Source: DASSUW01 sp036257565 (GTDB lineage: Bacteria; Actinomycetota; Thermoleophilia; Solirubrobacterales; Solirubrobacteraceae). Taken from it: a DNA stretch of 39,438 nucleotides. Shown here piece after piece: positions 29,809 through 38,492 of the stretch. The stretch lies in assembly GCA_036257565.1 (NCBI GenBank), contig DATAFH010000096.1, positions 1-39,438 on the forward strand, given 5' to 3'. Every line of letters starts with the position of its first letter. Position 1 is the first letter of the stretch. The position numbers and the translations under genes were made by a program. A model generated the notes under the pieces. The model was not told where the DNA came from and did no database searches. It saw only the letters and a list, made by a program, of their open reading frames with translations.

Positions 29809-32357
29809 TCAAGGTCGCACTCAAGGGGCTCGCGGGCCGCAAGGTCCGCGCGCTGCTCACCGCGTTCGCGGTGATCATCGGGGTGTCGATGGTGAGCGGC
29901 ACGTTCGTGCTCACCGACACCATGCAGAAGTCGTTCGACGGCATCTTCGAGACGTCGTACGAGAACACCGACGTGATCGTCAGCGGCCACCAGGTGGTCG
30001 ACACCGAGACCGCCGATGTTCCGACGATCTCGTCCAGCGTGCTCGAAGACGTACGCGGCCTTCCGGAGGTCGGCGCGGCCGCCGGCAGCATCCAGGACGA
30101 CGTCACGGCGCAGGTCGTCGGCAGCGACGGCGAGTCGCTGGCCGGCCAGAACCCGACGTTCGCGTCGGCGTTCGACTACCACCATCCCGAGCTGAGCCCG
30201 TTCAAGCTCGAGAGCGGCGACTGGGCGCGCGGCTCCGGCACGGTCGTCATCGACGCCGGCACCGCGTCCAAGCACGACTACGCGATCGGCGACAAGATCG
30301 GCGTGTCCGCCAACGGGCCGGTGGAGCAGTACACGATCACCGGCATCGCGAAGTTCGGCGAGGTCGACTCGCTGGGCGGCGCCGTGATGGCCGTCTTCGA
30401 CGTCCCGACCGCGCAGGCCCTGCTCCAGCAGGAGGGCCAGTACGACCAGATCTCGGTCACGGCCAAGGACGGGACCTCGCCCGAGCAGCTGCGCGGCGCG
30501 GTCGCCAAGGCGGCCGGCGCCAACGTCGACGTCAAGCTCGCGGCCGACGAGGCCGCGGACGCCGCCAAGGAGACCAACGAGGGCCTCAGCTTCGTGCGGA
30601 TCTTCCTGCTCGGCTTCGGCGGCATTGCGCTGTTCGTCGGCGCGTTCGTGATCTTCAACACCCTGTCGATCACGGTCGCCCAGCGCACGCGGGAGTTCGC
30701 GACGCTGCGGACGCTCGGCGCCTCGCGCAGGCAGGTCCTGCGCTCCGTGCAGGTCGAGGGCCTCGTGATCGGCCTGCTCGCCTCGCTGGTCGGGCTCATC
30801 CTCGGGATCGGCATCGCCAAGGGCATGAACGCGCTGTTCGTCGCGTTCGGCATCGACCTGCCGAGCGCCGGCACGGTCGTCAGCGCCCGCACGATCATCG
30901 TGTCGCTGCTCCTGGGCACCGTGATCACGCTGCTCTCGACCGTCGTGCCCGCCCGCCGGGCGACACGCGTGCCCCCGATCGCGGCCGTGCGCGAGGGCTC
31001 CGAGCTGCCGGCCTCGAGGATGCAGCAGCATTCGACGAAGGTGGCGCTCGGCGTCATCGGCGCCTCGATCGCCGCGATGTCGGCCGGCGTGTTCGCCAAC
31101 GGCCTGGCGGGCGGCGCGGTCGCGCTGCTGCTGGGCGGCGGCGTGCTCTCGCTGTTCGTCGGTGTGGCCCTGCTGGCGCCGCGGCTCGTGAAGCCGCTCG
31201 CGCAGCTCGTCGGTTGGCCCGCGCGGCGGACCGGCGGCTCGGCCGGGCGACTGGCGAGCTCCAACTCCGTTCGCAACCCGTCGCGCACGGCCGCCACGGC
31301 CGCGGCGCTGATGGTGGGCCTGACGCTGGTCACTGCGGTCGCCGTGCTCGGCAACGGCCTGCGCGCGTCGGTCAACGACGCGGCGGCCAAGCAGCTGCAG
31401 AACTCCGACTACGTGCTCGCGGGCAAGGACGGCGAGACGTTCGCCGCCAAGGCCGACGACACGCTGGCTCAGGTCGAGGGCGTGTCGGGCACCACGGGCG
31501 TGCGGTCCGGCGAGGCGCTGATCGACGGCAACGAGGGCATGATCGCCGGCGTCGACCCGGCGACCATCGGCCACTTCTACAAGTTCGAGTGGACCGACGG
31601 CTCGGCCGACACGCTGAAGGAGCTCCGCGGCGAGGGCGCCATCGTCAGCGAGGCGTACGCCGATAAGGAGGAGCTGAAGGTCGGCAGCAAGCTCGCGATC
31701 ACGACGCCCTCGGGCGACGAGCACGCGCTGGTCGTGCGCGGCATCTACAACCCGCCGCGGATCGACTCGCTGCTCGGTGACGTGGTCATGGGCCAGCGGG
31801 CGTTCGACGCCGCCTACGAGGCCCCAAGGAACCTGCTGACACTCGTCGACACGGAGCCCGGAGCCGACCCGGCGGCGATCGAGGAGGCCGCGACCGGCTT
31901 CCCCAGCGCCGAGCTCAGCACGGAGGCGAAGTTCGGGAAGGACCGGACGAAGTCGTTCGCGACCTTCCTCAGCATGATCTACGTGCTGCTCGCGTTCTCC
32001 GTGGTCGTGAGCCTGTTCGGCATGGTCAACACGCTCGTGCTCTCGGTGTTCGAGCGCACGCGTGAGCTCGGGATGCTGCGGGCCATCGGCATGACCCGCC
32101 GGCAGGCGCGCCGCATGATCCGGCAGGAGAGCGTGATCACGGCGCTGATCGGCGCCGCCCTCGGCCTTCCGCTCGGCGTGTTCCTCGCCGCGCTGCTGAC
32201 CGAGGCGCTGTCCGACTACGGCGTGGTCATGTCGATCCCGATCGGCATGCTCGCCGCCTTCACGGTGGTGGCCCTGCTGGCGGGCATCGGCGCGGCGATC
32301 CTGCCCGCCCGGCGTGCGTCGCGGCTCAACGTCCTCAACGCGTTGCACTACGAGTGA
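29805..32357 (+). CDS. ABC transporter permease, FtsX/MacB-like, duplicated
   Basis: An 850-residue permease with two FtsX repeats. TM1 is near 17-36, followed by a large extracytoplasmic MacB-type periplasmic core domain (about 37-255), three helices (about 262-400), then a connector with further helices, a second extracytoplasmic domain (about 530-690), and three final helices (about 720-845) ending LPARRASRLNVLNALHYE. The two coupling-helix regions are RTREFATLRTLGASRRQV and RTRELGMLRAIGMTRRQA. Such permeases do not form a classical channel but move substrates at the outer face. The ATG overlaps the ATPase stop, and its own stop overlaps the next gene. Confidence 0.92.
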   Translation: MIKVALKGLAGRKVRALLTAFAVIIGVSMVSGTFVLTDTMQKSFDGIFETSYENTDVIVSGHQVVDTETADVPTISSSVLEDVRGLPEVGAAAGSIQDDVTAQVVGSDGESLAGQNPTFASAFDYHHPELSPFKLESGDWARGSGTVVIDAGTASKHDYAIGDKIGVSANGPVEQYTITGIAKFGEVDSLGGAVMAVFDVPTAQALLQQEGQYDQISVTAKDGTSPEQLRGAVAKAAGANVDVKLAADEAADAAKETNEGLSFVRIFLLGFGGIALFVGAFVIFNTLSITVAQRTREFATLRTLGASRRQVLRSVQVEGLVIGLLASLVGLILGIGIAKGMNALFVAFGIDLPSAGTVVSARTIIVSLLLGTVITLLSTVVPARRATRVPPIAAVREGSELPASRMQQHSTKVALGVIGASIAAMSAGVFANGLAGGAVALLLGGGVLSLFVGVALLAPRLVKPLAQLVGWPARRTGGSAGRLASSNSVRNPSRTAATAAALMVGLTLVTAVAVLGNGLRASVNDAAAKQLQNSDYVLAGKDGETFAAKADDTLAQVEGVSGTTGVRSGEALIDGNEGMIAGVDPATIGHFYKFEWTDGSADTLKELRGEGAIVSEAYADKEELKVGSKLAITTPSGDEHALVVRGIYNPPRIDSLLGDVVMGQRAFDAAYEAPRNLLTLVDTEPGADPAAIEEAATGFPSAELSTEAKFGKDRTKSFATFLSMIYVLLAFSVVVSLFGMVNTLVLSVFERTRELGMLRAIGMTRRQARRMIRQESVITALIGAALGLPLGVFLAALLTEALSDYGVVMSIPIGMLAAFTVVALLAGIGAAILPARRASRLNVLNALHYE

Positions 32358-33637
32358 TGACGGCCACCCCGGCACCCGCCCCGCCGCCCACGGGGCGGGG
32401 CGTGCGGGGGCGGATCGCCCGCCTGGAGCGCCCGCTCCTGGCGGGCGGCCTCGCCCTCGTCGCCCTCCACCTGCTCGACCTCGCGTTCTCCGGGCCGGAC
32501 ACCGCGCTGCTCGGCGTGCTCGCCATCATCGCGGCACCGCTCGCTTGGTTCGCGGCCCAGCCGCACGTGACGCGCCCGACCCGCCTGGGGCTCGGCGTGG
32601 TCATCGGGATGCTCGCCTTCGGCTTCGGGATCGTGTCCCACGGCCTTCACGCGCTCGCCGATCCGGACTGGCGCGACCTGACCGGCGTCGGCCTGATCGT
32701 GGGCGGATTGCTGCTCGTGGCCGCCGGTCTCGCGGCGATCGCCGCCCCGGGGCGCCGGCCGCGGCGGACCGGCCTCGGCTGGCGCGCCGCCCACGTCGTC
32801 GGCTGGCTCGCCGGCGCCTTCATCTTCGTGAACCTCGTCGCGATGCAGTCGTACATGGTCCTGCTCGTCACGCACGCGCCGCGGTGGGCCATCCCGGAGT
32901 CCAAGCTCTCGACCCCTCACGAGGAGGTCGCCATCGCCATGCCGGACGGCCGCGAGCTGTCGGCCTGGTTCGTGCCTTCGCGCAACGGGGGCACCGTGCT
33001 GCTGAGCCACGGCTCCGGCGGCAGCCGCGGTCGGGTCGTCAACCACATCCGCATGCTGGCCGCGAACGGCTATGGCGTGCTGGCGCTCGACAACCCCGGT
33101 AACGGGGAGAGCGAGGGCCACTCGAACGGGCTCGGCGACAACGCGCAGCCGGCGATCGACGCCGCGCTCGACTATCTCGTCGCTCGGCCTGACGTCGACC
33201 CGTCCCGGATCGCCGGCGTCGGCACCTCGCTCGGCGGCGAGGTGCTGCTCGAAGCCGCGGCGCGGGACCAGCGCCTGCGGGCCGTCGTCTCCGACGGCGC
33301 GATGCGGCCCGAGGACGGCATGGACGTCCGTGACACATCGGCCCTCGAGCGCGCGATGCTGTGGCCCGCCACGCAGGCCATCCGCGGGATCTCCGGCATG
33401 CGCCCGGCGCCGTCGCTGTTCCCGCTCATCCCGCGCATCGCGCCGCGGCCGACGCTGCTGATCGCCGGCGGCCAGGCCAAGGGCGAGGTGGAGACGAACG
33501 AGCGCTACCGCGACGCCGGCGGCTCGAGCGTCGACCTGTGGGCGATCCCGGACGCCGGCCACACCGGCGGGCTGCGCACGCACCCGCAGAAGTACGAGGC
33601 GCGCGTGATCGGCTTCCTGGACGACGCGCTGAGCTGA
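32357..33637 (+). CDS. Membrane-anchored alpha/beta hydrolase
   Basis: A protein of 426 residues. The N-terminal part (about 25-180) has five hydrophobic helices; the C-terminal half is an alpha/beta hydrolase with TVLLSHGSGGSRGR (oxyanion loop), LALDNPGNGESEG, nucleophile elbow GTSLGG and PDAGHTGG with the catalytic His. It resembles the BAAT/dipeptidyl-peptidase-like hydrolases. It starts inside the permease stop (GTGATG: GTG 32354 or ATG 32357), so it belongs to the ABC operon and may process what the transporter moves. Its substrate is unknown. Confidence 0.85.
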   Translation: MTATPAPAPPPTGRGVRGRIARLERPLLAGGLALVALHLLDLAFSGPDTALLGVLAIIAAPLAWFAAQPHVTRPTRLGLGVVIGMLAFGFGIVSHGLHALADPDWRDLTGVGLIVGGLLLVAAGLAAIAAPGRRPRRTGLGWRAAHVVGWLAGAFIFVNLVAMQSYMVLLVTHAPRWAIPESKLSTPHEEVAIAMPDGRELSAWFVPSRNGGTVLLSHGSGGSRGRVVNHIRMLAANGYGVLALDNPGNGESEGHSNGLGDNAQPAIDAALDYLVARPDVDPSRIAGVGTSLGGEVLLEAAARDQRLRAVVSDGAMRPEDGMDVRDTSALERAMLWPATQAIRGISGMRPAPSLFPLIPRIAPRPTLLIAGGQAKGEVETNERYRDAGGSSVDLWAIPDAGHTGGLRTHPQKYEARVIGFLDDALS

Positions 33638-33667
33638 GCGGGGTGAGTACCAGGTTCGCGCGCCGCT

Positions 33668-33703
33668 TCCCGGACCGTGCGCCGCCTCCCGGACCGTGCG
33701 CCG
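33668..33703 (+). repeat. Tandem 17-bp direct repeat upstream of the EcsC gene
   Basis: TCCCGGACCGTGCGCCG occurs at 33668-33684 and, identically, at 33687-33703 (period 19 bp). It lies in the 113-bp gap before the EcsC gene. It may be a two-copy binding site or a recent local duplication. Confidence 0.6.
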
Positions 33704-33736
33704 AGCTGACCGGGAGTACGGAGCTCGCGCGCGGAG

Positions 33737-33742
33737 TAGGTT
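33737..33742 (+). promoter_or_regulatory. Possible -10 of the EcsC gene
   Basis: TAGGTT (TAnnnT) ends 9 bp before the GTG at 33751. No Shine-Dalgarno is present, which fits a leaderless transcript. Confidence 0.4.
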
Positions 33743-33750
33743 GCCCGCGC

Positions 33751-34389
33751 GTGAGCTCCTCGTCCGAACGCCCCTCGGTGCCCAGTTCGCTGTGGGCACG
33801 CGTGCGGGCCGACCCGGCGCGAGCCCCCGAGCACGTGGCGCTGGCCGCAGCCGACTGGCACGGGCCGGCGGCAGCCGAGTGGGCGGCGGCCAAGCGCGAG
33901 CGGTTCGCCGTCTCCGGCCGCGAGCTGGCGAGGATGGCGAAGCGCCGGCACGCGTCGATGGCGCGCCTCGAGGGTGCGGCGACCGGCGTCGGCGGCTTCA
34001 TCACGATCGTGCCCGACGCCCTGCTGCTCGCCTGGATCCAGTCGCGGCTCGTGTTCTTCACAGCGGCCGCGTTCGGGTTCGACCCGCGCGACCCGATGCG
34101 CCCGGCCGAGCTGCTCGTCCTCCGCGACCTCTACCCCGACCCGCAGACCGCGCGGCGTGCGCTCGACGGGATCGGCAAGACGGTGGCCGAGTCGTACCTG
34201 ACCGGCAAGCTCGAGCGCGCCCGCGAGCAGGCGATGATGTCGCGGCTGCTGCGCTTCGCGGGCAAGCGCATGGCGACGGGCGCGACGCGGCGGCTCATCC
34301 CCGGAGTCGCGATCGCGTTCAACGCGGTGGCCAACGAGCGCGAGACCCGCGAACTCGCCGACCGGGCCGCGCGGTTCTACGGCGGGTGA
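33751..34389 (+). CDS. EcsC-family protein
   Basis: A 212-residue protein of the EcsC family, recognised by PEHVALAAADWHGPAAAEW at the start, GVGGFITIVPDALLLAWIQSRLVFFTAAAFGFD in the middle (a hydrophobic amphipathic pair), and LIPGVAIAFNAVANERETRELADRA at the end. The family is linked to ABC exporters in Bacillus but its activity is not known. The start is GTG 33751: upstream codons are unlike protein and overlap the repeats. A hydrolase and an FtsX-type exporter lie just upstream. Confidence 0.8.
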   Translation: MSSSSERPSVPSSLWARVRADPARAPEHVALAAADWHGPAAAEWAAAKRERFAVSGRELARMAKRRHASMARLEGAATGVGGFITIVPDALLLAWIQSRLVFFTAAAFGFDPRDPMRPAELLVLRDLYPDPQTARRALDGIGKTVAESYLTGKLERAREQAMMSRLLRFAGKRMATGATRRLIPGVAIAFNAVANERETRELADRAARFYGG

Positions 34390-34711
34390 GCGTGCTCGGC
34401 GGCCGTGGTGACGCGGGCGAACGTCGACGGTGGCTCTGCGGCCGGCCCGGGGCGTGGTGCGGGGGGTCTTGAACGGCGAACTGCGCTGGGTAGGGAGGTG
34501 AGGGAGCCGGCCGCGGCGGTGCACAAGTGGCCACTGGCGACGCGTTCGGCGGCGTTTGGCCCCTGATGCACCACTGCGGTGCATAACCGGCCACGCCCCG
34601 CCCGCCGAGGGACCGCGTGTCCGCTTTTGCGCCCTCACCCTCCCTCCCCAGCCGCCGTTGACCACGCCGGCACCACCGCACGGCAGGCCGCAGAGCCGCC
34701 GCCGACTCCGC
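34390..34711. other. Convergent intergenic region with repeats
   Basis: A 322-bp gap between the EcsC gene (plus) and an SDR gene (minus), with no protein-like frame. It holds a 19-bp imperfect direct repeat GCGGTGCAcAAgtGGCCAC at 34516-34534 and 34576-34594 (3 differences) and a 7-5-7 palindrome at 34566-34583. A G-rich stretch near 34488-34506 is roughly complementary to a C-rich stretch near 34629-34650, so a large imperfect fold is possible. It could be a bidirectional terminator region or a small RNA; sequence alone does not decide. Confidence 0.5.
34566..34583. repeat. Palindrome ATGCACC-N5-GGTGCAT
   Basis: A perfect 7-bp inverted repeat (34566-34572 and 34577-34583 around ACTGC) in the convergent gap. 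Its right half overlaps the second copy of the 19-bp direct repeat. It could be a protein-binding site or a terminator stem, though no T-run follows. Confidence 0.5.
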
Positions 34712-35383
34712 TCAGACCGACAGCACCACCCCGTTCAGAGCGGCCGACTCGTCCCCACAGAGGAATCGCACAACCGCTGCGATGCGCTCGGGCGGGACCA
34801 TGCGGTCGATGGCGTCCGGCATCGCCGCGCGGTTCGCCGGCGTGTCGATCATCGACGGAGCCACCACGTTGCACCGCACGCCGTCGCCAGCGTGCTCCTT
34901 GGCCACGGCGCGCGCGAACGCGATCACCGCCGCCTTCGAGGCCGCGTACCCCGAGCCGCCGGCCCATGGCTCGAGCGCCGCCGCCGAGCCGAAGCAGACG
35001 ATCGCGCCGCCGCCCGCGGCGACCAGGACGGGGAGGGCCGCCTGCGTCACGAGGTACGTCGGGTGGACGTTCAGGGCGAACTGGGCCTCGAAGGCCTCGA
35101 GCGGCGTGTCGATCACCGGCTGGCCCGCCGCGAAGCCCCCGACGATGTTCACCAGCGCGCCGAGCGGCGCGGCCCCATCGCTTGTCGCCAGGTCGACCAC
35201 GCGAGCCAGCGCATCGGCGTCGGTGAGGTCGGCCTCGATCGGCTCCGCGCCGTCCGGCACGCGCTCGCGCGAGGCCGCCGGAAAGTACGGCGCGACCACG
35301 CGCCAGCCGTCGGCCAGGAAGGCTCCGACGACCGCGGGGCCGATCCCGCCGCCCGCTCCCGTCACCACCACCGTGCGTGCCAT
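34712..35383 (-). CDS. Short-chain dehydrogenase/reductase
   Basis: A 223-residue SDR with the cofactor loop VVTGAGGGIG, D-L-T acidic turn (EADLTDADAL), NIVGG in place of NNAG, FGSAAALEP and YAASK active site, and a C-terminus VRFLCGDESAALNGVVLSV typical of 3-ketoacyl-ACP-reductase-like SDRs. The altered NNAG motif is unusual. ATG 35383 is chosen over a frame extended by six codons because CAAGAT, a -10-like hexamer, lies 9 bp upstream. It is divergent from the OB-HD gene across 53 bp. Confidence 0.85.
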   Translation of the reverse strand: MARTVVVTGAGGGIGPAVVGAFLADGWRVVAPYFPAASRERVPDGAEPIEADLTDADALARVVDLATSDGAAPLGALVNIVGGFAAGQPVIDTPLEAFEAQFALNVHPTYLVTQAALPVLVAAGGGAIVCFGSAAALEPWAGGSGYAASKAAVIAFARAVAKEHAGDGVRCNVVAPSMIDTPANRAAMPDAIDRMVPPERIAAVVRFLCGDESAALNGVVLSV

Positions 35384-35391
35384 GTGGCGAG

Positions 35392-35397
35392 ATCTTG
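35392..35397 (-). promoter_or_regulatory. Possible -10 of the SDR gene
   Basis: CAAGAT on the minus strand (xAnnAT) ends 9 bp before the ATG at 35383, again giving an almost leaderless mRNA. Confidence 0.3.
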
Positions 35398-35423
35398 CCA
35401 TGGGTGCCGTCCGCCGCCCGCCT

Positions 35424-35429
35424 TACCGT
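35424..35429 (+). promoter_or_regulatory. Possible -10 of the OB-HD gene
   Basis: TACCGT (TAnnnT) ends 8 bp before the ATG at 35437 and there is no Shine-Dalgarno between them. Confidence 0.4.
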
Positions 35430-35436
35430 TGCCGCC

Positions 35437-36384
35437 ATGTTCGTGCGCGACCTCGTCGACGGCCAGCAGATCGAGCGGGTGCTGCTCGTCAAGGAGCGCG
35501 ATCTCCTCCGCCGCAACGACGGCTCGCGGCTGCTCAAGCTCCTGCTCGGCGATCGCTCCGGCACGGTGGCTGCGATCACCGGAGACGCCGGCGAGACGGC
35601 GGCCGACCCCGGGGCCTGCGTGCACATCAACGGCCGCCTCGAGGTCCACCCGCGCCACGGCGCGCAGCTGGTGCTCGCCGCGCTGCGCCCCGCCGAGCCG
35701 CACGAGGTCGACTGGAGCGAGCTGCTCGACGGCCCGCCGCGCTCGGTCGACCAGATGGAGGAGGCGCTGAGCGAGCTCGTCGGCCAGGTCCAGAACCCGC
35801 ATCTGCGGCTCCTGCTCGATCGCGTGCTCGGGCCGGAGGCGCCGACGTGGCCCGCGTTCCGCGACGCTCCCGCAGCGAAGCGCTATCACCAGGCCTACCG
35901 CCACGGGCTGCTCGAGCACTCGCTCTCGGTCGGCGAGGCGGTCGCGGTGATCTCGACCACGTTCCCGGGGATCGACCGCGACGTGGCGATCACCGGAGCG
36001 CTGCTTCACGACGTCGGAAAGCTCGACGCCTACACGAGCGACCCGCTGGCCATCGACCTCACGGACCTCGGGAAGCTGCAGGGCGAGATCCCGCTCGGCT
36101 ACTACCGCATCCGGCGCCTGATCGAGGAGATCCCGGGGTTCCCGGAGCCGCTGGCCGCCGCGGTGCTCCACATCATCCTCAGCCACCACGGGCAGCTCGA
36201 GCACGGGTCGCCCGTCGTGCCCTGCACGCGCGAGGCGACGCTCGTGCACATGATCGACAACCTGGGCGGGCGGCTTGGCTCCTTCGACCGTCTCGAGAAG
36301 GAGCTCCCGCACGGCTCCGCCTGGTCGGCGTACGACCGTGCCCTGGGCGGCGGCGCCTATTTCGCCGCCCGCCGCGCCGCGTAA
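35437..36384 (+). CDS. OB-fold / HD-domain phosphohydrolase (YhaM-like 3'-5' exonuclease)
   Basis: A 315-residue protein. The N-terminal 95 residues form an OB-fold (FVRDLVDGQQIERVLLVKERDLL, LKLLLGDRSGTVAAI) and residues about 140-300 form an HD domain with HGLLEHSLSVGE, LLHDVGKLDA (H190, D191) and ILSHHGQLEHGSP. This order matches YhaM/CBF1-type exoribonucleases. It may act on RNA or single-stranded DNA 3' ends. ATG 35437 follows TACCGT by 8 bp; an upstream extension overlaps the divergent SDR gene region. Confidence 0.87.
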   Translation: MFVRDLVDGQQIERVLLVKERDLLRRNDGSRLLKLLLGDRSGTVAAITGDAGETAADPGACVHINGRLEVHPRHGAQLVLAALRPAEPHEVDWSELLDGPPRSVDQMEEALSELVGQVQNPHLRLLLDRVLGPEAPTWPAFRDAPAAKRYHQAYRHGLLEHSLSVGEAVAVISTTFPGIDRDVAITGALLHDVGKLDAYTSDPLAIDLTDLGKLQGEIPLGYYRIRRLIEEIPGFPEPLAAAVLHIILSHHGQLEHGSPVVPCTREATLVHMIDNLGGRLGSFDRLEKELPHGSAWSAYDRALGGGAYFAARRAA

Positions 36385-36458
36385 GCGCGGAAAATCCGGC
36401 CCCGCACCGCGGAGAGTGGGCAGCGAGGAACGCGCTCACGACTAAGGTGGGTGTGGCC

Positions 36459-38480
36459 TTGGCGAAGGACACCGAAAAGCTGATCAGGCAGCTCTCGCTG
36501 ATCTCCTACCTGATGGCGGAACGGCGGCCGGTGACGGCCACGGAGATCCGCCGCGACGTGGAGGGCTACTCGGACATGACCGAGGACGCCTTCGCACGCC
36601 GCTTCTACGCCGACCGCGCGGAGCTCGACGCGCTCGGCATCCACCTGACCGTCGACAAGCCGGCCGACGGGTTCTCCGAGCAGGAGAACTACTCGCTCGC
36701 GCCCGAGGCGTTCCACCTGCCGGCGATCGCCTTCACCGACGACGAGCGCGCGGCGCTGCAGACGGCGCTCACGCTGCTCGACGGCGAGTTCGCCTACGCC
36801 GAGCCGCTGCGGCTCGCGCTCCAGCAGATCACCTGGGGCCGGCCGAGCCCGCTGGGGTCCGACCTGCGGCAGACGATCGGCCTCGGCATCACCGCCTCGG
36901 CCGGCGGCGCCGAGCTCTCGGCCCGGCTGGCCAAGATCGACACCGCGATCTACCGCCGCAAGCGGATCGAGTTCGACTACTACACGATGCAGAGCGACGC
37001 GACCGCGTCGCGCAAGGTCGACCCGTACCACCTGCTGTTCGAGGGCGGCCAGTTCTACCTCGTGGGCTTCTCTCATGAGCGCGGCGACGTGCGCGTGTTC
37101 CGCCTCTCGCGCATCCGCGGCAAGGTCGCGTACGCCACCAAGGCCGAGCACGACTTCCAGCGCCCCGCCGACTTCGACCCACGCGAGTACGCCGGGCGCG
37201 TGCCGTGGCAGCTCGGCGAGCCCGTCGGCAGCGCGCAGATCTGGGTGTCCGACGACGTCTCGTGGTACGTCGAGCGGCAGTTCGGAGCCTACGGCGAGCT
37301 GCACGACAACGTCTTCACGACCCGCTTCGCGAACCCGCGGCTGCTGATCTCCTGGGCGCTCGGGCTGCGCGAGCACGCACGGGTCGACGGGCCCGCCGAG
37401 CTGGCGGAGGAGGCGCGTGAGCGGATCGACCGCATCGTTGAGCTGCACCGCGGCGATCCGCCGGCCATCACCGCGGCGCCGTCGGCCGCGACCGCCGACG
37501 GCGAGCCGCAGGTCCGCACGCGCAGCCCCGAAGGGACGATCCGGCCGGAGCGCTTCGCGCGCCTCGTCACGCTCGCTTCGGTGCTGATCGCCGCCGGGCG
37601 GGAGGACCGCCGCCTGCCCGTCGACGACGTCTGCCGGCAGCTCAACATGACCGCGCAGGAGCTGCGCGAGGACATCTCGGTGCTCAACGTCGTCAACTTC
37701 GGCGGCGGCGCCTACGTGATCTACGCCGAGGTGCTGGCGAGCGGCGAGATCGAGGTCGACCCCGAGCCGTACTCCGACACCTTCGACCGCCCGGCGCGCC
37801 TGCTCCCGATCGAAGCGAAGGCGCTCGTGGCCGCCATCGACCTGCTCAATCTCGCGCAGCCCGAGCTCGGCACGGCCCGCGAGAAGGTCGTGGAGGCGCT
37901 CGGGCACGACCCGGTCGAGGAGGGGCTGCAGATCGCGTCGCCGACCGTGGCCGACGAGGTCGCCCACACGGTCGAGCGCGCGGTGCACGACAGCCGCCTG
38001 CTCGAGCTCGAGTACTGGGACGAAAAGCGCTTCTCCGAGCGCCGCGTGGAGCCCTACGCGCTGTTCAACGGGCAGGACGCCTGGTACGTCGCAGTCTACG
38101 ACCTCGACCGCGAGCAGCTGCGCCACTTCCGCCTCGACCGCATCAAGCGCGCCACGGCGCTGGACGAGCACTTCGAGCGCCGCCCGGATCTCGACCCGAT
38201 CGCCGACGTCGGCGGCTGGCCGCGCACCGGCACGGTGGAGGGGTCGCGGGTCGCGCGCGTGTGGATCTCGCCCGAGCAGGCGCGCTGGGCGCGCGAGAAG
38301 CGCACGGTGGTCGCCGAGCTCGAGGACGGCGCCGTGGTCGTCGAGCTGCCGTTCAAGGGCATCGACTTCCTCGTGAAGGAAGTGCTCAAGGAGGCGGGCG
38401 ACGCCGCGGTGCTCGAGCCCGCCGACGCCCGCGACGCCGTGCTGGCGGCCGCCGAGCGCCTGCTGGCGCCGTCAGGCTAG
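36459..38480 (+). CDS. pafBC: PafB-PafC fused WYL-domain transcriptional regulator
   Basis: A 673-residue protein with two consecutive winged-helix plus WYL modules. The first has KDTEKLIRQLSLISYLMAERRPVTATEIRRDV (HTH) and a WYL core near 165-250 (IYRRKRIEFDYYTMQ, VDPYHLLFEGGQFYLVGF). The second begins after an alanine-rich linker near 350 (RFARLVTLASVLIAAGREDRRLPVDDV) and has VEPYALFNGQDAWYVAVYD. PafB and PafC together activate the mycobacterial SOS-independent DNA damage response and lie by the proteasome genes; fused forms are known in some actinobacteria. The start is uncertain: TTG 36459 with AGGTGG before it, or GTG 36447 or 36453. No proteasome gene lies in this window. Confidence 0.85.
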   Translation: MAKDTEKLIRQLSLISYLMAERRPVTATEIRRDVEGYSDMTEDAFARRFYADRAELDALGIHLTVDKPADGFSEQENYSLAPEAFHLPAIAFTDDERAALQTALTLLDGEFAYAEPLRLALQQITWGRPSPLGSDLRQTIGLGITASAGGAELSARLAKIDTAIYRRKRIEFDYYTMQSDATASRKVDPYHLLFEGGQFYLVGFSHERGDVRVFRLSRIRGKVAYATKAEHDFQRPADFDPREYAGRVPWQLGEPVGSAQIWVSDDVSWYVERQFGAYGELHDNVFTTRFANPRLLISWALGLREHARVDGPAELAEEARERIDRIVELHRGDPPAITAAPSAATADGEPQVRTRSPEGTIRPERFARLVTLASVLIAAGREDRRLPVDDVCRQLNMTAQELREDISVLNVVNFGGGAYVIYAEVLASGEIEVDPEPYSDTFDRPARLLPIEAKALVAAIDLLNLAQPELGTAREKVVEALGHDPVEEGLQIASPTVADEVAHTVERAVHDSRLLELEYWDEKRFSERRVEPYALFNGQDAWYVAVYDLDREQLRHFRLDRIKRATALDEHFERRPDLDPIADVGGWPRTGTVEGSRVARVWISPEQARWAREKRTVVAELEDGAVVVELPFKGIDFLVKEVLKEAGDAAVLEPADARDAVLAAAERLLAPSG

Positions 38481-38483
38481 GCT
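38478..38483 (+). promoter_or_regulatory. Possible -10 of the nucleotidylyltransferase gene
   Basis: TAGGCT (TAnnnT) uses the PafBC stop codon as its first three bases and ends 10 bp before the ATG at 38493, with no Shine-Dalgarno in between. Confidence 0.35.
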
Positions 38484-38492
38484 CCGCGCGCG

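Noticed and set aside
29142..32375. Very long minus-strand open frame opposite the ABC exporter
   Set aside because: It mirrors a high-GC gene, has histidine/arginine-rich low-complexity composition and no recognisable domain, while the plus strand has clear ABC motifs.
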